Assembly (NCBI RefSeq): GCF_001875665.1
Contig: NZ_MLAL01000013.1
Coordinates: forward strand, 1-42,231
DNA: 42,231 nt
Origin: Corynebacterium sp. NML130628
GTDB taxonomy: Bacteria; Actinomycetota; Actinomycetes; Mycobacteriales; Mycobacteriaceae
Reading direction: 5' to 3'
The position numbers were made by a program, and so were the translations under genes. The notes under the pieces are model-generated. The model did not search any database and was not told where the DNA came from. It saw only the letters and a program-made list of their open reading frames with translations. Of this stretch, positions 15,686-27,100 are shown piece by piece. Positions within the stretch are counted from its first letter, which is position 1, and the number at the start of each line of letters is the position of its first letter.

Positions 15686-15863
15686 CGTTCCTTCTTAAAC
15701 CCGTCTGTAAATTGCTAAACGCTACCAAGTGTACTCACTGTGCAGACATTTGCGTTCACAGCTGCTGACATGCCGTTCCAAAGCCTAAAGTCTAACGAAT
15801 AGAGGCCGTACAACAAAGGTGTTGAACAATGATGGGAAGCTTCTAGTCACCCCGCAAAATTCG
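15686..15863 (-). promoter_or_regulatory. Promoter region of the YPDG protein-metalloprotease operon
   Basis: This 178-bp gap lies between the ackA stop and the start of the YPDG gene, both on the minus strand. A candidate -10, TACACT, is the reverse complement of 15728-15733, followed by an untranslated leader of roughly 35-40 nt and a good ribosome site (AAGAAGGAACG) before the ATG at 15685. No convincing -35 was seen. No clear T-tract terminator for ackA was found, so some read-through from pta-ackA is possible. Confidence 0.35.
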
Positions 15864-17066
<1,203 letters not shown>

Positions 17067-18410
17067 TTACTTCACCCCTGCCTGAATCGCGGTCACGGCC
17101 ACCGTGTTCACAATGTCGTCCACGGTTGCGCCGCGCGAGAGGTCGTTGACCGGCTTGTTTAACCCCTGCAGAATCGGGCCGACGGCCAGCGCGCCGCCAG
17201 TACGCTGCGCGATCTTGTACCCGGCGTTGCCCGCCTCAAGGTCGGGGAAGATAAACACGTTCGCCTGCCCCGCCACCGGGGAGTCCGGCGCCTTCTGCTT
17301 CGCGACGCCCCCATCGCACGCAGCGTCAAACTGGAGGGGGCCGTCGATAATTAAGTCGGAATCAATAGCGCGGGCCGCGGCAACCGCCTCGACTGCCCGC
17401 TCCACGTCGGGGCCAGCCCCAGAGCTACCCGTGGCGTAAGACAGCACCGCAACCTTCGGGTCAATACCGAATTGAGCGGCGGTCAACGCGGAGCTGACGG
17501 CGATTTCGCCGAGCTGCTGTGCGGACGGGTTTGGGTTCACGGCGCAGTCGCCAAACGCCCAGAGGCGGCCCTGCATCACCATCAGGAAGATCGACGACAC
17601 CACGGACGCCTCCGGGCGCGTCTTGATGATCTGAAACGCCGGCTTGATCGTCTCCGCCGTAGTGTGCACCGCGCCGGACACCATGCCGTCCGCGCGGCCC
17701 GTGTGCACCAGCATCGTGGCGAAGTAGGACACGTCCTGCATCGCTTCGCGGGCCTGCTCCAGGGTCACTCCTTTGGACTTGCGCAGCTCAGCGAAGGTCT
17801 GTGCAAACTCCTCGACCAGGTCGGAGGCGCGGTGGTCCAGCAGCGTCGCAGCCGACACGTCCAGCCCCAACTCCTGCGCCTTCGCGGTGATCGCGTCGGG
17901 TGCGCCCAGCAACGTCAGCTTCGCGACGCCCCCCTCCAACAACCTATGTGCCGCCTCAAGCACGCGAGGCTCCTCCCCCTCTGGCAGGACGATGTGCGCG
18001 CCAACCTCGCGAGCCTGGCCCAGCAAATGCGACCCGAAGACCAGCGAAGACATCACCGGCGCGACCTCCGGGATAGTCAAGTCGGCCGCTTCTTGCACGT
18101 CCGTGACCGTGGCAAGCAGCGTTGCACCGTAGCGTTCTACTGCCCGCCGCGCGAGGGTGGCGCGCTGCGGGGCGTCGACAAGTACGATGACCGCCGCACC
18201 GAGCGCCGCAGCGAGCTCCGCGTCGAAGGTGCACTCCCCCCGCCCCACAAACAAGGTGGAGTGTTCCTCGTCGGCGCAGGCGGCGTAGGCTTCGGCGAGC
18301 GTCTCCCCCGTGACGCGGACGGTGCGCAGGCCATGCTGCGCCGCGAGCGCGTCAGCATCAGCACTGCCGAGGTTCGTGTTAGTGCAGGTAAGCAGTAGAT
18401 GATAAGCCAT
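17067..18410 (-). CDS. pta: Phosphate acetyltransferase
   Basis: The product has 447 residues from MAYHLLLTCTNTNLGSADAD, converting acetyl-CoA and phosphate to acetyl phosphate. The N-terminal ~130 residues are a reduced regulatory/P-loop-like domain. The C-terminal PTA_PTB domain begins about SSLVFGSHLLGQAREVGAHI and includes VLPEGEEPRVLEAA, MLVHTGRADGMVSGAVHTTA, VSSIFLMVMQGRLWAFGDCAVNPNPS, VAVLSYATGSSGAGPDV and VFIFPDLEAGNAGYKIAQR. The length matches corynebacterial Pta and is much shorter than the E. coli type. The start at 18410 is preferred over 18473 because family proteins begin at this point. It directly precedes ackA. In C. glutamicum this operon is controlled by RamA/RamB. Confidence 0.95.
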   Translation of the reverse strand: MAYHLLLTCTNTNLGSADADALAAQHGLRTVRVTGETLAEAYAACADEEHSTLFVGRGECTFDAELAAALGAAVIVLVDAPQRATLARRAVERYGATLLATVTDVQEAADLTIPEVAPVMSSLVFGSHLLGQAREVGAHIVLPEGEEPRVLEAAHRLLEGGVAKLTLLGAPDAITAKAQELGLDVSAATLLDHRASDLVEEFAQTFAELRKSKGVTLEQAREAMQDVSYFATMLVHTGRADGMVSGAVHTTAETIKPAFQIIKTRPEASVVSSIFLMVMQGRLWAFGDCAVNPNPSAQQLGEIAVSSALTAAQFGIDPKVAVLSYATGSSGAGPDVERAVEAVAAARAIDSDLIIDGPLQFDAACDGGVAKQKAPDSPVAGQANVFIFPDLEAGNAGYKIAQRTGGALAVGPILQGLNKPVNDLSRGATVDDIVNTVAVTAIQAGVK

Positions 18411-18460
18411 AACCCAACCTTTAGAATCGTGGCGGACATAAATGCGTATCATTCTACAGC
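18411..18460 (-). promoter_or_regulatory. pta-ackA promoter
   Basis: On the minus strand TGTAGAAT, a -10 TAGAAT at 18451-18456 with an extended TG, lies about 40 bp before the pta ATG, and AAAGG lies near the start as a ribosome site. A GGGGC block just upstream (near 18460) would suit a RamA-type site, the known regulator of this operon in C. glutamicum, but the motif is too short to assign with confidence. Confidence 0.45.
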
Positions 18461-18831
18461 CCCGCCACAACACGCGGGCCGAAAATTGGGGCCTAGTTCA
18501 CATTTCCGCGATATTGGCCGCCGGGTCTCACTTGTGGCGTTGGTTCGCCGAGCTGTTTCACATCCGGTGCGGACACACCCCAATGCGACCTCCGCATACC
18601 CCGCAAAAAGTTCCCACGCCGCCGCCCGGGAACCATTTTGGGTTTCAGGCCGGTTCCGGTCGACCGGCGCTCGTATTTTCGCAGTTGACGACACCTGTCC
18701 ACGCAGAACGTTCCCGCCATCGACGATGCGGGGGGAACAATTTCAATCGACTGCCTCAGGCCATAATGCGGAGCCGGGAAACCGCCCCTACCTACATGCA
18801 CCGGCTCGCTTTCGGCGTCCACCAACAACGC
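18461..18831. other. Gene-free stretch between pta and S1
   Basis: No convincing gene is seen on either strand: frames of up to about 160 codons here have no ribosome site, no domain and irregular composition. One imperfect hairpin is visible at about 18710-18738 (GTTCCCGCCATCG...GGGGGGAAC). The part next to pta probably carries its upstream regulatory sites, and the far side ends in the S1 terminator. Confidence 0.5.
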
Positions 18832-18871
18832 AAAAAGCTGCCGCCCGCCACAAACGGCGGACAGCAGCTTT
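18832..18871 (-). terminator. Intrinsic terminator of S1
   Basis: Read on the minus strand, AAAGCTGCTGTCCGCC and GGCGGGCGGCAGCTTT form a strong stem around GTTTGTG, running directly into TTTTTG. It lies about 70 bp past the S1 stop. It closely resembles the terminator after S2. Confidence 0.75.
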
Positions 18872-18892
18872 CCTACAAAGCGGTCAGTAAGT

Positions 18893-18935
18893 GTTTAGCC
18901 CGCGATCTCCCACAAGGGGTGACTGTGGGCTAAAC
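18893..18935 (-). repeat. Stop-proximal hairpin after S1
   Basis: GTTTAGCCC at 18893-18901 pairs perfectly with GGGCTAAAC at 18927-18935, with an inner CCCAC/GTGGG pair. It begins 7 bp after the S1 stop, has no T-tract, and comes before the true terminator. S2 and S3 have equivalent stop-proximal hairpins, which suggests a role in mRNA 3' stability. Confidence 0.55.
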
Positions 18936-18942
18936 GTTGTTC

Positions 18943-21900
18943 TTACTTCTGTTCCTTCGACGGCTTCGCAGGGTTCTTTGTTGTGCCCTTGTCGGAGGAC
19001 AGCTTCCACGACTTACCGGAAGAACCCTTCAGCTCCAGGTCCTTGACCGAAGAGGAAGGACCACCCGGCTTGCAGTTGTCGTAGATAACCGTGCCAGCCA
19101 GGATACCAGCGGCGATCAGCACGATACCTGCGGCAACCATACCCAGGTCAGCACCAACGGTGCGCAGTTGGGCATTGATCTGCTCAGCCTGACGAGCCAT
19201 CTCCGGGTTGAAGATGCCAGCCTGCTGCTGAATACGAGTGTTCACAGCCTTCAGCTGAGCATCAACCTGAGCAGCCACATCGCTAAGCACCGGAATCTGA
19301 ATCTGGGAAGCCAGACCCAACGGCAGCAACGCAATCAACGGCAAACCGAAGCCCACAGCAGAGGCGGCACAGCGACCAGCGTCAAAGCCGTTTTCCTTCG
19401 GATCGAACGGGTTAAGACCCTTTTCGATTTCCTTGCCGTTTGGAACACCGTCACCATCGAAGTCACCGCTCGGGTCCAGGATGGACTTACCGTCCTTACC
19501 AACCAGGCGGAACTGCGCCTCGCCTGGCTTGGTGGTCTTGCCATCGGTAACACCGAACTTCGCCAGTGGGTTCGCCACGTCACCGAAGTCCTTCTTAAAC
19601 TGCTCGAAGGTCAACGTACGACGTGCGTCACCCGGCTGTCCGTACTTGCCAGTGAACTGCTTCGTCAGCTGGTCCATGGACGGTGCCTGGCCGGTGACTA
19701 CTGGGCCATTCGTGCCAAACTGCCAGTCAGTAGCACCCGCAGCCTTCGGATCCTGAGCCTTGATGCCCTTTGGCGAGTAGGTCTTGCCATCCTTGGTAAA
19801 GGACGGGGTAGCCTCACCCTTCATGCCAGGCTTGACATTGGTCTCGGCTGGGTACGTGAAGTCCAGGGAGTCCAAGCTGTCACCAGGAGCCGGTGCGGGC
19901 TTCTCGCCAGGCTTCTGCGGGTTTTCACTTTCGCCGTCCTTCGGCTTCGGCTGAACCTCAGCCGTCGACGAGTTACCAGCCTCGTCGGTCACCGTGACCG
20001 TGCCACCAGGCTTCAGCTCCGTACCAGCCGGAACATCAACCGTCCAGTTACCGTTCTCATCGGTAGGTACCGTCTTCTTCGTACCATCCGGGAACTCAAC
20101 CGTGACATTCGAATTCGGACGATCATCCGTACCCGTGATGGTCTTATCGCCCTCCGTTACCTTATTAATGGTCGGATCGGTCTCATCAGGAGTGCTCTTC
20201 TCATCAGCAGGGTTGGAGCCCTTCTCGATCTCCTCACGGTTCTTCTTACCGTCACCATCGAAGTCTCCATCTGGATCCAGCAAGGACTTACCGTCCTTAC
20301 CAACCAGATCGAAACCGGCCTTCCCAGAGTTCGACGTGCCATCCTTGTACTCAAACTCAACAGAGACATCCGGCTTCGCCAACGGGGTGAATTCCTTGAC
20401 GAACTTATCCCAACGCTGCTCCTTCGGAGTCTTCTTCAGCTCAGGCATTTTCTCATCGATCTTCTCGCCAACCTTCTCATAGGTCGGGGAGGTCGCCGTG
20501 ACAACACCATCGGTCGGCGAAGTCTCAAACTTCCAGTCCTCAGAACCCTCAGACGGCGTGGGCTTCGCGGACTTCACAGGCGCGTCAGCCTCACCAAATG
20601 GCTTCTTCGACTGCTCAGTCTTACCAGCCTCAACCTTCGTGGCATCGCCGTAGTTCGGGACGAACTTCGCAGCGTCGGAGTTCGGGTCGACGATCTTCAC
20701 GTCGATCTCGCCAACAGGATTACCCTTACCGTCGGTAACCTTCACCTTGGCATCCTTCGGGTCAGTACCCTCCGGCACAGTGACCTTGACGTTGCCGTCC
20801 TTGTCGATCTCTACAGACGAGCCCGGGATCTTGTTGCCGTCTTCACCAACAAGCTCACCCTGCTCATCGCCATTCGGGTTCTCAACAGTACCTACATTAT
20901 GCGGCTTGTTATCAGCCGGAACCGTCGTGTTATCACCAGGCTTCACAGAAGGATCAGCCTTCTCCACCGTCACCGTAACGTCAACGTTGTCCTTCGAACC
21001 ATCCGGGTAGGTCACCTCAACAGGAACCGTAATCTTGTCACCCGGCTTTGCGCCCTCCGGAACAGGAACGGTCACAGAACCGTCCTCGTTAACGGTCACA
21101 TTCCCCGGAGCACCCTCGCCCTTCTCGAACTTCGTGTCTGCCGGCGGAGTCGTCTCCTTACCATCCTTGTCCGTGAACTTCGGAGCCGGAACCGTTACAT
21201 CAGTGCCCGGCTTACCCTTACCGTCCTGGTACTCAGGCGTGTAGGTATCGGCATCTGCCATCGAGTTAATCACCAACGGCACAACATCAGTGTGCTCGGT
21301 CTCTTTGCCATCGCGGTCCACCAACGTGTACTTCACCGTCACGTTCGGCTTCTGCTCGGTGACTGCATCCTTCTCGGTCGCAGCGGTAGGTGTACCAGTG
21401 ATCTTGCCGTTTTCGAACTTCAAGCCCGCTGGAAGACCCTCAACTGTGATGGAGCCTTCCTTCACTTCATAGCCCTGCGGCAACGGGCCGAAGCCCTCCG
21501 GCTTCACATCCTGGGTGTACTCCTCACCAACTGTGCCAACCTTCAGCGGCGTATCCGTAATCACAATCTTTGTGACGACACGCTCCTGCTGCTTCTCAGG
21601 CACAGTGGACTTCTCAGTCTTCTGAACAAGCTTGGTCGGATCTTTCTCGTCCGGGTTCTCATATACCGGCTCACCCTTTTCATTGGTGACACCAACATAC
21701 TTCTCCACCATGACCTCAACCTCACGGGTCACGGTCACCTCAGTGGTACCAGCCTTGGTTGGAGTGCCAGTGATCTTGCCGGTCGCTTCATCAATCGTCA
21801 AGCCCTCAGGCAGCCCCTCTGCGGAATACTTCGGAGCGGTGCCCTCAACCTGTTTGTCCGGCGCCTTAGCAAACAGCGGAGCAACCTCATCAGCAACGTA

Positions 21901-23667
21901 CTCGTCATACCGCGAACCCAGCGGCAGCGGCTCAGGAACAACGGCGGTAAACGAGTCCGCGATCTCCCAACGATCAGAAGGCTCACCCGATGTTGGATCC
22001 ACACTGACCACAGCAGCCGTGTAGACAGTCGTTTCCTTCAGGTCTTGAGGAGCCTGGAAATCACAAGACTTCAAGGCGCCCTTGTCGTCGCTCTTGAACT
22101 TGCACATCTTATCCTTGAGCTCAACCTGGTTGCCCGAAGGATCAGTTGCGTACCAGCGGATCGCATATTCCGTATTCGGCATCAAGCCGGCCGTCTTCGT
22201 GGTCACCTTCGAGCCCGCACGACCCTTGTTATTCGCCGAGTCGTACTCAGGAATATCGAAGATCGGCTGTGCAGACATCAACGGGAACTGCAGGCCGTTC
22301 ATATTGAACCCTGCAGCCATCGCCCCTTGGTCCTGATAGTTCTGGAACATGTTCATCGGGAACGCCGAATTCTTCACATCACGACCCTCAATACGCGGGT
22401 AGATGTACATGTAATCCGTATTGATGTGACGACGCTTCGCCGAGTTAATTGCGCCACCAGAGAACGCACCATAACGAGAAGCACCAGTCTCGGTCTCAAA
22501 TGTCTTAGCAACCTTGCCGAAGTCGCCTTCTTCAAGCTTGTGGCGCGTCTGTGCAGTCTGGTTTTCCTGGGTACGTGACACACCGTACGTGCCCTTAAAC
22601 GGCAGGTAAATCTTGCCATCAGCCTTCGACGGCACGACTACCGTCTCAGCGATATGCGAACCCTCACCGTGCTCCTTCTGGTACTCAGTGATGATGCGTT
22701 CCTGGTTCGCACGCTCCTGCTCAACAGTGTATCCAGGGTTTGCTTCTTTCCACGCATCCAGCTGACGCGCAACCTCATCATTGAGGTAAGAAGCAACAAT
22801 CTCTACACCACCAGCGGCACGATCACCCTGGCTCGGATTGTACCCGTAATAACCCGGCAAAGAACCGGCGTTTTCACCATTTTCCCACCACACCTGCGAC
22901 TGGTTCGGCGCAGCAAGGCTCTTAATGGTGCCAAACGCACCATAGTCCGGGAACTGGCCGTCAACCGTCGGCTTACCGGTCTCACCGTCAAGTGCACGCG
23001 TCCACTCGGACTCCGGCTTCGCCAACCAACCGACATGGTTCGGCTTCTCCTCCAGCACGAAACGGCCGTTGGTAATACGCGAACCGGAAGGACCAGCCGT
23101 GAAGTTCCACGACTCCTGAATGCGGTAGGTACGCGTGGTGTAGCGGCCAGACATCGCGTCACCAGCCATCACCACCGAGTACTTGTTCTCATCGGGGTTT
23201 TCACCCCACACGCGGACCTTGAAGCTGGAATTGCCTGCCAGGTGGAACGCAGGCGCACCAACCTTATCCGTGACGGGCCGGGTCAAATCGAAAGAGAAAC
23301 GGCCCTCAGAGTCCGTGATGGTGTAAAACGTCGGAGACACTTCCCCCTTGCCTGTCACGTACTGCAGGTAAATGACGTTGCCCTTCAACGGCTCGTTATT
23401 CGAGCTCAAATCGTCTGCACGGCCATCCTTGTTGATGTAGGCGTACCCGTGGTAGCCGCCGAAATCGCGCCAGCCACCCTTGGTGTAGATGGCGTTCGGC
23501 ACCATCTTGTTCTTGCCCTGCGTATCAGCAGCGGCTTCTGTACCTGCAACAGCCGCAGGTGCGTCTTGCGCAAACGCTACCGGCTGCGCAAGAGGCGCAA
23601 CCAACGCGAACGACAATGCGGCCGCAGCAAGAGAAGTGCCACGACGTGCTTTATAGGAGCTTCGCAC
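18943..23667 (-). CDS. S1: large YPDG-repeat surface protein with two-helix, cysteine-bracketed C-terminal module
   Basis: S1 has about 1574 residues from a GTG start at 23667, chosen because AAAGGAATTATT precedes it exactly as AAGGAATTTCT precedes the S2 start (S2 reads MRNSYKARRG). An ATG five codons upstream (23682) lies in the ribosome site. A signal peptide (cleavage about AFA-QD) is followed by a ~480-residue N-terminal region. Next come Ig-like units (EGLPEGLTIDEATGKITGTP), one YPDG unit (VPVEVTYPDGSKDNVDVTV), and two copies of a pre-anchor domain ending LVGKDGKS.LDP.GDFDGDG (TSP3/calcium type), separated by an Ig-like domain (DPTINKVTEGDKTITGTDDR). The C-terminal 142 residues hold Cys, a hydrophobic helix, an amphipathic helix, a second hydrophobic helix, a second Cys 99 residues later, and a basic tail. 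There is no LPXTG. It is a predicted adhesin or envelope protein of unknown function. Confidence 0.8.
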   Translation of the reverse strand: MRSSYKARRGTSLAAAALSFALVAPLAQPVAFAQDAPAAVAGTEAAADTQGKNKMVPNAIYTKGGWRDFGGYHGYAYINKDGRADDLSSNNEPLKGNVIYLQYVTGKGEVSPTFYTITDSEGRFSFDLTRPVTDKVGAPAFHLAGNSSFKVRVWGENPDENKYSVVMAGDAMSGRYTTRTYRIQESWNFTAGPSGSRITNGRFVLEEKPNHVGWLAKPESEWTRALDGETGKPTVDGQFPDYGAFGTIKSLAAPNQSQVWWENGENAGSLPGYYGYNPSQGDRAAGGVEIVASYLNDEVARQLDAWKEANPGYTVEQERANQERIITEYQKEHGEGSHIAETVVVPSKADGKIYLPFKGTYGVSRTQENQTAQTRHKLEEGDFGKVAKTFETETGASRYGAFSGGAINSAKRRHINTDYMYIYPRIEGRDVKNSAFPMNMFQNYQDQGAMAAGFNMNGLQFPLMSAQPIFDIPEYDSANNKGRAGSKVTTKTAGLMPNTEYAIRWYATDPSGNQVELKDKMCKFKSDDKGALKSCDFQAPQDLKETTVYTAAVVSVDPTSGEPSDRWEIADSFTAVVPEPLPLGSRYDEYVADEVAPLFAKAPDKQVEGTAPKYSAEGLPEGLTIDEATGKITGTPTKAGTTEVTVTREVEVMVEKYVGVTNEKGEPVYENPDEKDPTKLVQKTEKSTVPEKQQERVVTKIVITDTPLKVGTVGEEYTQDVKPEGFGPLPQGYEVKEGSITVEGLPAGLKFENGKITGTPTAATEKDAVTEQKPNVTVKYTLVDRDGKETEHTDVVPLVINSMADADTYTPEYQDGKGKPGTDVTVPAPKFTDKDGKETTPPADTKFEKGEGAPGNVTVNEDGSVTVPVPEGAKPGDKITVPVEVTYPDGSKDNVDVTVTVEKADPSVKPGDNTTVPADNKPHNVGTVENPNGDEQGELVGEDGNKIPGSSVEIDKDGNVKVTVPEGTDPKDAKVKVTDGKGNPVGEIDVKIVDPNSDAAKFVPNYGDATKVEAGKTEQSKKPFGEADAPVKSAKPTPSEGSEDWKFETSPTDGVVTATSPTYEKVGEKIDEKMPELKKTPKEQRWDKFVKEFTPLAKPDVSVEFEYKDGTSNSGKAGFDLVGKDGKSLLDPDGDFDGDGKKNREEIEKGSNPADEKSTPDETDPTINKVTEGDKTITGTDDRPNSNVTVEFPDGTKKTVPTDENGNWTVDVPAGTELKPGGTVTVTDEAGNSSTAEVQPKPKDGESENPQKPGEKPAPAPGDSLDSLDFTYPAETNVKPGMKGEATPSFTKDGKTYSPKGIKAQDPKAAGATDWQFGTNGPVVTGQAPSMDQLTKQFTGKYGQPGDARRTLTFEQFKKDFGDVANPLAKFGVTDGKTTKPGEAQFRLVGKDGKSILDPSGDFDGDGVPNGKEIEKGLNPFDPKENGFDAGRCAASAVGFGLPLIALLPLGLASQIQIPVLSDVAAQVDAQLKAVNTRIQQQAGIFNPEMARQAEQINAQLRTVGADLGMVAAGIVLIAAGILAGTVIYDNCKPGGPSSSVKDLELKGSSGKSWKLSSDKGTTKNPAKPSKEQK
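18994..19413 (-). repeat. 420-bp segment nearly identical to 24171-24590
   Basis: The part of S1 encoding the C-terminal cysteine-bracketed module matches the equivalent part of S2 over 420 bp, without gaps and with only scattered substitutions by eye. Outside this block (upstream pre-anchor region, final tail) the two genes diverge strongly. This points to gene conversion or a recent shared origin of the module. Confidence 0.85.
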
Positions 23668-24001
23668 AATAATTCCTTTCATCCGTTATTTCAGAACATG
23701 CCACCGCCGTGTGCATCACCGTTTTCCCGGTGTAGAAACAGGCGCTACATGGTTTACAGTTATCCGACAATAACAATGAAAGGTCTGTGCATCCAATGGA
23801 CATTGTACGTCTATACCCTTTATGGACACTTGGCCGTTATCGCAGGCATAAACCTAAGAGCTTTATGAGCTGCAAGCTGTCGGCGATTTACCCAGGAAGG
23901 GGTATGGTCACCTTTGATATAGCGCTTTCAGGAGTACCTGTATGCGACCTGGCAAGACACAGGCTTTTCGACGCCCCCTCCGCCAATAATGTCCAAACAC
24001 G
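23668..24001 (-). promoter_or_regulatory. Upstream region of S1
   Basis: No gene is seen in this 334-bp gap. It must hold the S1 promoter, but no single -10 stands out. A direct repeat ATGGACA occurs near 23797 and 23823, spaced about 26 bp, and could be a regulator site. The S1 ribosome site (AAAGGAAT) lies in 23668-23682. Confidence 0.3.
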
Positions 24002-24042
24002 CAAAAAGCTGCCATTCGTCACAATGACGAACAGCAGCTCTT
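24002..24042 (-). terminator. Intrinsic terminator of S2
   Basis: On the minus strand AGCTGCTGTTCGTCA and TGACGAATGGCAGCT form a 15-bp stem with a TTG loop, followed by TTTTTGC. It lies about 80 bp after the S2 stop and is near-homologous to the S1 terminator. Confidence 0.78.
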
Positions 24043-24081
24043 TACTTCTTACCCGACGCTTAGTAAACGTTTAATCCGTTC

Positions 24082-24102
24082 CCTCCCCCACGAAGGGGGA
24101 GG
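24082..24102 (-). repeat. Stop-proximal hairpin after S2
   Basis: CCTCCCCC at 24082-24089 and GGGGGAGG at 24095-24102 form a perfect 8-bp GC stem around a 5-nt loop, about 20 bp past the S2 stop. It has no T-tract and is followed by the proper terminator, as in S1. Confidence 0.5.
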
Positions 24103-24122
24103 TGGTGGAGGGCGCTATCGCG

Positions 24123-27100
24123 TTACTTCTTCGGCTTTGCTGGAGCGGCAGGAGCAGCGTTGTCCTTCTTGGAGGACAGCTTCCACGACTTACCAGACGA
24201 ACCCTTCAGCTCCAGGTCCTTGACGGAGGAGCTTGGACCACCCGGCTTGCAGTTGTCGTAGATAACCGTGCCAGCCAGGATACCAGCGGCGATCAGTACG
24301 ATACCTGCAGCGACCATGCCCAGGTCAGCACCAACGGTGCGCAGTTGGGCATTGATCTGCTCAGCCTGACGAGCCATCTCCGGGTTGAAGACGCCAGCCT
24401 GCTGCTGAATACGAGTGTTCACAGCCTTCAGCTGAGCATCAACCTGAGCAGCCACATCGCTAAGCACCGGAATCTGAATCTGGGAAGCCAGACCCAACGG
24501 CAGCAACGCAATCAACGGCAAACCGAAGCCAACAGCAGAGGCGGCACAGCGACCAGCGTCAAAGCCGTTTTCGTTCGGATCGAACGGGTTCCAGCCATTC
24601 GTGATCTCGTCCCCGTTGTTGACTCCATCACCGTCAGCATCACCGTTCGGATCCAGGATCGTCTTGCCGTCCCTACCAACGAGTACGAACTGCGCCTGAC
24701 CATCCTTATCGGTCTCACCTTGGACCACCTTAAAGGTCACTACTGGGTTCGCAACCTGATCGAAGTCCTTCTTGAACTGGTCAATCGTCAACTTCGCACG
24801 GCCTTCACTGCCCTTCTTGCCGTACTTGTCGTTGAACTGCTTCGCCAGCTGCTCCATAGTCGGAGCCTGACCAGTCACAGTCGCGTCTTTTGGAGTGAAC
24901 TTCCAATCGGTAGCGCCCTCGGACTTCGGGTTCTTCGTGTTGATCCCATTGAGGTCCGTGACCTTCTTGCCACCTTTGTCGGTGAACGCTGGTGTAGCGG
25001 TCTTCGTATCGCCAGGCTGAACAACGGTCTTATCGTACCCAGGCGTCAGCGACGACAGATCATTACCGTGGGAAGGATCTGTCGGCTTTTCAGGCTTTAC
25101 CGAAGGATCAGCTGGATCCGCGCCCTTCGGTTCAACGGTGACAGTGACGTCAACGTTGTCCTTCGAACCATCCGGGTAGGTCACCTCAACCGGAACGGTG
25201 ATCTTGGAACCAGGCTTGGCATCCTCCGGAACCTTAACGGTGATAGAACCGTCCTCGTTCACGGTCACATTCTTCGGAGCACCCTCGCCCTTCTCGAACG
25301 TCGTGCCCTCCGGCGGAGTGGTCTCCTTGCCCTTCCCGTCCTTAAAGACCGGCTTGTCAACCGTCACATCCGTACCCGGCTTACCCGAACCATCCTTGTA
25401 CTCCGGCTCGTAGGCACCATTATCCTTGTCAGTCACCGTGACGGTCACATCGACGTTGTCCTTCGAACCATCCGGGTAGGTCACCTCAACCGGAACAGTG
25501 ATCTTGTCACCCGGGTTCGCACCCTCAGGGATGGTCACGGTGATCTCACCGGTGTTCTCGTCAACCTTCACACCATCAGGCACGTTCTCACCAGGAGTGA
25601 ACTTGGTACCCTCAGGAACCTTGGTGTCCTTACCGTCCTTGTCGGTGAAGGTCGGAGCACCGATCTTGACATCGCTACCCGGCTTACCCGAACCATCCTC
25701 ATAACCAGGCTCGTAGTCCAGGTTCTGGTTCGGAGCCTTCGGATTAGTGCCGTCTTCCTTTTCCTTCTCATCCGGGATGCCATCGCCATCATCGTCGTCA
25801 TCTTTGGAATCCGGCTTACCGTCACCATCGGTATCCAGCTTGAAGTTCGCATCCGTCGTATCGGTGCTGCCATCCGGGTACGTCACCGTCACCGGAACAT
25901 CGAACTCCTCAACGGTGTCCTTGTTCAGCTTCGACTTATCTGGGAACGTCACGGTGATCTCACCGGTGTTCTCATCAATCTTGAACTCGTAGCCCGGAAC
26001 CTTGAAGTCATCAGGAATAGCAAACTTCGAACCCTCAGGAGCCTTGGCGTCCTTACCTTCCTTGTCAGTGAAGGTCGGCGACGACTTGGTCTCCTTACCC
26101 GGAACAACCAACTTGCCCTCATACGCAGGCTCGTAAACGCCGTTGGCCTTCTCAGTCACCGTGACGGTCACATCGACGTTGTCCTTGGTGCCATCCGGGT
26201 AGGTCACAACAACCGGAACGGTGATCTTGTCCCCTGGGTTCGCACCCTCAGGGATGGTCACGGTGATCTCACCGGTGTTCTCATCGATAGTCACACCACC
26301 AGGCACGTTCTCACCAGGGGTGAACTTGGTGCCCTCAGGAACCTTGGTGTCCTTACCGTCCTTGTCAGTGAAGGTCGGAGCACCGATCTTGACATCGCTG
26401 CCCGGCTTACCGGAACCATCCTTGTACTCCGGAGTGAAGTCCAAGTTCTGGTTCGGAACCTTCGGATTGGTGCCGTCTTCCTTTTCCTTCTCATCCGGAA
26501 TACCGTCACCATCATCATCGGTATCTTCGGTATCAGGCTTACCGTCACCATCGGTATCCAGCTTGAAGTTCGCATCCGTCTTATCGGTGCTGCCATCCGG
26601 GTAAGTCACCGTCACCGGAACATCAAACTCCTCAACGGTGTCCTTGCCCAGCTTCGACTTATCCGGGAACGTCACAGTGATCTCACCGGTGGGCTCGTCG
26701 ATCTTGACCTCGTAGCCCTCAGGAGCCTTGAAGTCCTTCGGAATCTCGAACTTCGAACCCTCAGGAGTATCAACCTTCTCCTCGGTCGGCTTACCCTCGG
26801 CATCCTCACCAGCCTTGGTGAACGTCGGCTTCGACTTGGTTTCCTCACCAGGAACAACCAACTTGCCCTCATACGCAGGCGTGTACTCGTCAGCATCCTT
26901 GGTCACCAGGACAGTCCAGGCAGACACATCGTTGCCACCGGAGACCAGGACAACGTTGTAGTAGTCACCCTTCTTGGCATCCTCCGGGATATCGAAGGTG
27001 CATGCCTTTACCTGGGCCTTGATCCCCTTGGACTGGTCAAGCTCGCACTCTTTAAGCTTGTTGCCCTTCTGGTCGCGCCACTCAACCTTCGACGGCAGCG

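Noticed and set aside
18399..18933. Frames of about 160 codons between pta and S1
   Set aside because: Irregular composition, no ribosome site, and they run through the S1 terminator hairpin.
18937..22578. A plus-strand open frame of about 1200 codons opposite S1
   Set aside because: It is antisense to a gene with signal peptide, repeats and terminator. Its Leu/Arg-rich, low-complexity product is what biased codon use in S1 would produce on the other strand.
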